In this document: positions 40,055-43,096 of the stretch, piece after piece
Numbering within the stretch: the first letter of the stretch is position 1
Layout of the letters: each line of letters begins with the position of its first letter
Assembly: GCA_903847095.1 (NCBI GenBank)
Contig: CAINCQ010000042.1
Coordinates: 1 to 43,096 of the forward strand
Direction: 5' to 3'
Source of the DNA: an uncultured bacterium
GTDB taxonomy: Bacteria; Patescibacteriota; Minisyncoccia; Minisyncoccales; UBA5738
DNA length: 43,096 nt
The notes under the pieces: generated by a model
The model's input: the letters and a program-made list of their open reading frames with translations, nothing else
What the model was told of the DNA's origin: nothing
Database searches by the model: none
Position numbers and translations under genes: made by a program

Positions 40055-41478
40055 CCCTCGATGGAATCGCAAACTAACGGATTTACGGAAAACGGGCGCA
40101 AGCTCGTTTTTTCGGCGGGAAAATTCGCCGCGCTTCGCGCGGGTGTTCGGCGGGAGGATGTTTCGGCGGGAAATGCGGATTGCCCCTTATTTTCAAGGCA
40201 AAACAGGCTTATTTTAATTTCGTTTTTCGAATAAAGAATACCTTTGAAAAATCTTTTAGCAAGAAGATTTTTCTCGATTTCTTTTTTTCGGCTAAGTTCC
40301 AATAAGAAAGATTGAAGGGTGAAAACTACGTTTTCGGCGGTTATTTCGAGACCTCCCTCCGTTGGTTCGAATCCAGCTCGGCACCCGGAATTTTCGGTGT
40401 GATTTAACCTAAAAACAAGGTTTTCGATATAGTTTTTATCCTTGGAAATCCTATCCAAGCTTTCCAAAACATATCTTTCCAACCGTTCCGCGCTCACTTG
40501 ACGTGTTACGCAAGTATTCCAATCCTTTCCAATCGTGGAAGTGCAGCGATAGTAATGGTATCTTCGCAATTCGCCGTTATTCCTTTTATTCGAAAAAGTC
40601 GGGGTCATATTTGATCCGCAATCTTCGCATTTGATCAAGCCGCCAAAAAGATGGTTTTTGTAAATTTTAAATCTGCGGAATCTTTTTTTGTGAATCTGCT
40701 GGGCAATCTCAAAAATTTCTTCGGAAATTATCGGCTCGTGTATTCCTTGATATATCTGGCCTTTGTAGTTGATCTTTCCGGCGTAAAGGATGTTTCTTAA
40801 TAAATAGGCGATGGCCGTTTTATAAAATGACCGGCCATATTTATTTTTTATGCCGTTATCTTTCAAATAGCCGTAAACTTTTGAAAGCGATCCGGTTTCA
40901 ATATATTTTTCAAAAATCAAACAGACAAGCTCTGCTTCCTTTTTATTGATAAATATCTTCTTATCTTTGCGATCATAACCAAGCGGGGAATTGCCGCCGT
41001 TGCACATTCCTTTTTTGGCGCGTTCCATCATTTTATCTCTGGTGCGCTCGCTCGTAAGTTCGCGCTCAAACTGGGCGAAAGTAAGCATTATATTGCGCAA
41101 TAGACGGCCTGCGGGCGTGGAAGTGTCAAACCGTTCCGTAATAGATATGAAGTCAACGCCAAAGCGATCAAGGGTTTCTATGAGCTGGTAGAAGTCCTTA
41201 GGGGAGCGGGTAAGGCGGTCGATCTTGTAAGATAGGATAATATCAACTTTCTTTTGTCTAATGTCATTTAAAAGCTCCTGCAAGGCCGGGCGGTTGATAT
41301 TTGCGCCAGTATAACCGGCATCCGAATAAACCTTAACAATTTGGAAGTCGTTTTGGCTTTCAATAAAATACTTTATTTTTTCCTCCTGCGCCTCGCAAGA
41401 GGAAAATTCCTTTTCCGCCTGCATATCCGTGGAAACACGGGTATATATAGCGCACCTTTTGAATTGAGTATTGGCCAT
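40030..41478 (-). CDS. large serine recombinase
   Basis: A 482-residue site-specific recombinase. The resolvase/invertase catalytic domain spans residues 1-150 with nucleophile Ser16 in IYTRVSTD, DAGYTGANINRPAL and SYKIDRLTRSPKDFY. The recombinase domain follows (GNSPLGYDRKDKK), and a zinc ribbon (CEDCGSN, then YRCTS and CVTR) precedes a coiled region. The C terminus runs through a half-tRNA-like sequence, the 119-bp repeat arm and the tRNA-Gln 3' end, ending GCGTRIRT. The natural C terminus may be shorter. It probably integrates or inverts its own element at tRNA-Gln. The start ATG 41478 is divergent from the XRE gene. Confidence 0.92.
   Translation of the reverse strand: MANTQFKRCAIYTRVSTDMQAEKEFSSCEAQEEKIKYFIESQNDFQIVKVYSDAGYTGANINRPALQELLNDIRQKKVDIILSYKIDRLTRSPKDFYQLIETLDRFGVDFISITERFDTSTPAGRLLRNIMLTFAQFERELTSERTRDKMMERAKKGMCNGGNSPLGYDRKDKKIFINKKEAELVCLIFEKYIETGSLSKVYGYLKDNGIKNKYGRSFYKTAIAYLLRNILYAGKINYKGQIYQGIHEPIISEEIFEIAQQIHKKRFRRFKIYKNHLFGGLIKCEDCGSNMTPTFSNKRNNGELRRYHYYRCTSTIGKDWNTCVTRQVSAERLERYVLESLDRISKDKNYIENLVFRLNHTENSGCRAGFEPTEGGLEITAENVVFTLQSFLLELSRKKEIEKNLLAKRFFKGILYSKNEIKISLFCLENKGQSAFPAETSSRRTPARSAANFPAEKTSLRPFSVNPLVCDSIEGCGTRIRT
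40087..40205 (+). repeat. left arm of 119-bp perfect inverted repeat
   Basis: Identical to the reverse complement of 42978-43096. It contains three direct copies of TTCGGCGGGA (40111, 40146, 40162) and a CCGCGC/GCGCGG hairpin (40128-40142). It begins 33 bp after tRNA-Gln and is translated as part of the recombinase C terminus. The partner arm ends at the window edge, so the repeat may be longer. Confidence 0.97.
40363..40388 (+). other. half-tRNA-like sequence inside the recombinase gene
   Basis: GTTGG-TTCGAAT-CCAGC makes a standard T stem-loop (one G-U) and is followed by TCGGCACCC, like an acceptor 3' strand. It is on the same strand as tRNA-Gln and antisense to the recombinase, which reads it as CRAGFEPTEGG. 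It may be a remnant of an earlier attachment site. Confidence 0.5.
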
Positions 41479-41520
41479 ATTTTTGTTATTATTTCTTTAA
41501 AGGATATTACTGGTTATCAA

Positions 41521-41533
41521 TATACATTGTATA
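41521..41533. promoter_or_regulatory. palindromic operator in the divergent recombinase/XRE promoter region
   Basis: TATACA-T-TGTATA is a perfect 6+1+6 palindrome, 15 bases before the XRE ATG and 43 bases before the recombinase start, and it overlaps a TATAAA box. It is well placed for the XRE protein to control both directions. Confidence 0.6.
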
Positions 41534-41548
41534 AAAATATAGATAGAT

Positions 41549-41761
41549 ATGTCAAACGAAAACAGCCGTCTAAAAAATATAAAGGCTTTAAGAGAGAAAA
41601 AAGGCTGGACGCAAGAAAAGCTAGCGCAAGAAGCGGGGATTTCTTATCAAACCCTTATTAAGATTGAGCACGGAGGAATCAAAAATCCAAGAATAGAAAC
41701 CTTGATAAAAATTGCCAAATCGCTCGACTCACCGCTTGATAAATTAGTTGAATATGAATAA
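41549..41761 (+). CDS. small XRE-family regulator
   Basis: Seventy residues forming one complete XRE helix-turn-helix: LKNIKALREKKGWTQEKLAQ, then EAGISYQTLIKIEHG and a final helix. It probably binds the palindrome at 41521-41533 and controls the next gene, which it overlaps by eight bases in ATGAATAA. Stand-alone XRE proteins of this size regulate restriction and toxin genes as controllers. That role is inferred from the coupling. Confidence 0.85.
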   Translation: MSNENSRLKNIKALREKKGWTQEKLAQEAGISYQTLIKIEHGGIKNPRIETLIKIAKSLDSPLDKLVEYE

Positions 41762-42962
41762 TGAGAAAGAAATAAAGCCAGATCGCAATGGCCCTTGTCC
41801 CTGCGGAAAGATTAATCCGCAAACCGGCAAGCCAATGAAATACAAGAAATGTTGCTGGTTGAAGCAGGTACCGCCCCCTTCCCAGGAATCAATTAAAGAA
41901 GCAATGGATTTTTTTATGAGAATGGAGGGGGAAAAACGCGATTTACAGGAACGCGGAATTTTCATTAATTATGTTAGACCCTGCCCTTTTCCCGATAAGA
42001 AAACTGGCAAAATGGCAAAAGCTTGGGCCTTAGGTAGTAGGGTATTTTATCCGAGGCCAGAGAATGAAACCTTCCATGAATTCATTATTGATCATTTGAG
42101 ACAAGTAATGGGCAGGGAATGGTGGATGGAACAAGAACAAGCCCAACAACAGCACTTCATTTTTAAATGTTTCTTAAAATGGAACGAATGGATGAAAAAG
42201 AATGCTGTTGAGAAAAATCGGGTAGGCGATAATCTGTGGGTTGCAGATAATGATGGATGGACAAAAACACTAATCTCGTTAGCTTTCGATATATGTTCTC
42301 TTGAGCACACCCTTCAGCTTCCGGATTTTTTACTAAAAAGATTACGAAATCGAGCCGAATATCAAGGTGTTCACTATGAAATTGCAGTTGCTGCTATTTT
42401 TGCAAGGTTAGGTTGTAAAGTAGAGTTCTTGGACAAAACGAAAATTCAAACGCCTCATTGCGAATTTATTGCTACACACAACGAAACGGGTGTTAGTATC
42501 GCGGTCGAAGCAAAGAGTAGACAAAGGCCTGGAGTAAAGCATATGGAAGGAACTGCAAGCCGAGAGCAACTGCTATGCGGAAATGTTAAAAATTTGAAGA
42601 ATTTGATAGATAGAGCTTTTCAGCAGAATCCTAATGATAAATCGTTTATAGTTTTTGTGGATATAAATGCACCGCTTACTCCTGAAATTCCAGTTGATAA
42701 AAAACCATGGTTTGAAGGAGTGCAAAAAATTATGGATGATTATCCGGCTCCAACGCCACAGGATCCCGAAAAATATACGGCAATATTCTTTACAAATTTT
42801 TCTCCTCACTATAATGGCGAAGGAAAATCAGATCCGAATGAATATTTAGCTGTAATACCTCAATTTTCAACTTACCCAATGCCTAATTTTAAATTCGGAG
42901 ATATGTTAATCAAGGCGGTACAAAATTATGGATTTGTTCCCAACATTAAAGAAGAGAAATGA
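41754..42962 (+). CDS. SEC-C motif plus PD-(D/E)XK-like protein
   Basis: About 402 residues from ATG 41754; an upstream TTG adds only two. Residues about 10-33 form a SEC-C-type zinc knuckle, NGPCPCG then KYKKCC, with a longer insert than usual. A helical middle follows. From about residue 203 a PD-(D/E)XK-like core shows YEIAVAAIFARLGCKVEFLD, an acidic CEFIATH and the strand SIAVEAKSRQRPG. The C-terminal region is beta-rich (FIVFVDINAPL, then YTAIFFTNFSPHY). It is probably a nuclease of defence or restriction type. I know no named system with this pairing. Confidence 0.7.
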   Translation: MNNEKEIKPDRNGPCPCGKINPQTGKPMKYKKCCWLKQVPPPSQESIKEAMDFFMRMEGEKRDLQERGIFINYVRPCPFPDKKTGKMAKAWALGSRVFYPRPENETFHEFIIDHLRQVMGREWWMEQEQAQQQHFIFKCFLKWNEWMKKNAVEKNRVGDNLWVADNDGWTKTLISLAFDICSLEHTLQLPDFLLKRLRNRAEYQGVHYEIAVAAIFARLGCKVEFLDKTKIQTPHCEFIATHNETGVSIAVEAKSRQRPGVKHMEGTASREQLLCGNVKNLKNLIDRAFQQNPNDKSFIVFVDINAPLTPEIPVDKKPWFEGVQKIMDDYPAPTPQDPEKYTAIFFTNFSPHYNGEGKSDPNEYLAVIPQFSTYPMPNFKFGDMLIKAVQNYGFVPNIKEEK

Positions 42963-42977
42963 TAATTTTTAAAATGG

Positions 42978-43096
42978 TGTTTTGCCTTGAAAATAAGGGG
43001 CAATCCGCATTTCCCGCCGAAACATCCTCCCGCCGAACACCCGCGCGAAGCGCGGCGAATTTTCCCGCCGAAAAAACGAGCTTGCGCCCGTTTTCC
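42978..43096 (-). repeat. right arm of 119-bp perfect inverted repeat
   Basis: Reverse complement of 40087-40205 with no mismatch. It starts 15 bases after the SEC-C gene stop and runs to the last base of the window. With the left arm it encloses the recombinase, XRE and SEC-C genes. Confidence 0.97.

Overview
The window reads as a stretch of a Candidate Phyla Radiation (Patescibacteria) chromosome, most likely a Parcubacteria-type lineage. This is inferred from gene content and style: compact single-copy housekeeping genes (pgk, murJ, lepA, prfB, ftsE, ftsX), an rnpB gene, a four-helix-bundle (23S IVP-type) gene, a DUF2769/cupredoxin/flavodoxin cluster and many short unknown genes with crisp promoters. 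UGA is a stop codon (release factor 2 is encoded and uses a TGA frameshift site), so this is not a code-25 lineage such as Gracilibacteria. No 16S rRNA gene is present. Both window edges fall in repeats: a 12-bp tandem repeat on the left and one arm of a 119-bp inverted repeat on the right. The window may therefore be an assembly contig broken at repeats.

Layout. 1-8300 is core: the end of an APER-repeat protein, pgk, a DHH phosphoesterase, rnpB, murJ, lepA, an FtsB/DivIC-like protein, a four-helix-bundle protein and tRNA-Gly. 8450-23440 is accessory. It holds a Panacea-type toxin-antitoxin pair with a possible third small peptide. It then holds a type I restriction-modification operon (hsdR-hsdM-hsdS), a membrane protein and a HARE-HTH/PD-(D/E)XK protein. 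A promoter-operator-driven arsenic operon follows (arsR, an ArsE-like thioredoxin, an ArsP-type permease, a ferredoxin, arsF, arsG). A 136-bp inverted repeat (9739-9874 and 21705-21840) brackets the R-M plus arsenic block. Its surroundings are full of small palindromic insertions, gene fragments and stem-loop clusters.

23440-39950 returns to ordinary sequence: dcd, an anchored Cys-rich protein, a GH3 hydrolase and a heterodimeric ABC exporter. A run of short unknown genes with their own promoters, leaders and terminators follows; one has a three-hairpin leader RNA. The rest is a leftward redox operon (cupredoxin, DUF2769, iron-sulfur-type flavoprotein, small membrane protein), tRNA-Thr, prfB with its programmed frameshift, and ftsE-ftsX.

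39984-43096 is a mobile module at tRNA-Gln. A large serine recombinase runs into the tRNA 3' end. Divergent from it are a small XRE regulator and a SEC-C/PD-(D/E)XK-like protein. The unit lies between perfect 119-bp inverted repeats.

The candidates for something not yet described are the recombinase-borne XRE/SEC-C nuclease module, the duplicated structured RNA motif in the 30.4-30.6 kb leader, and the small palindromic elements inserted into older repeats around the island.
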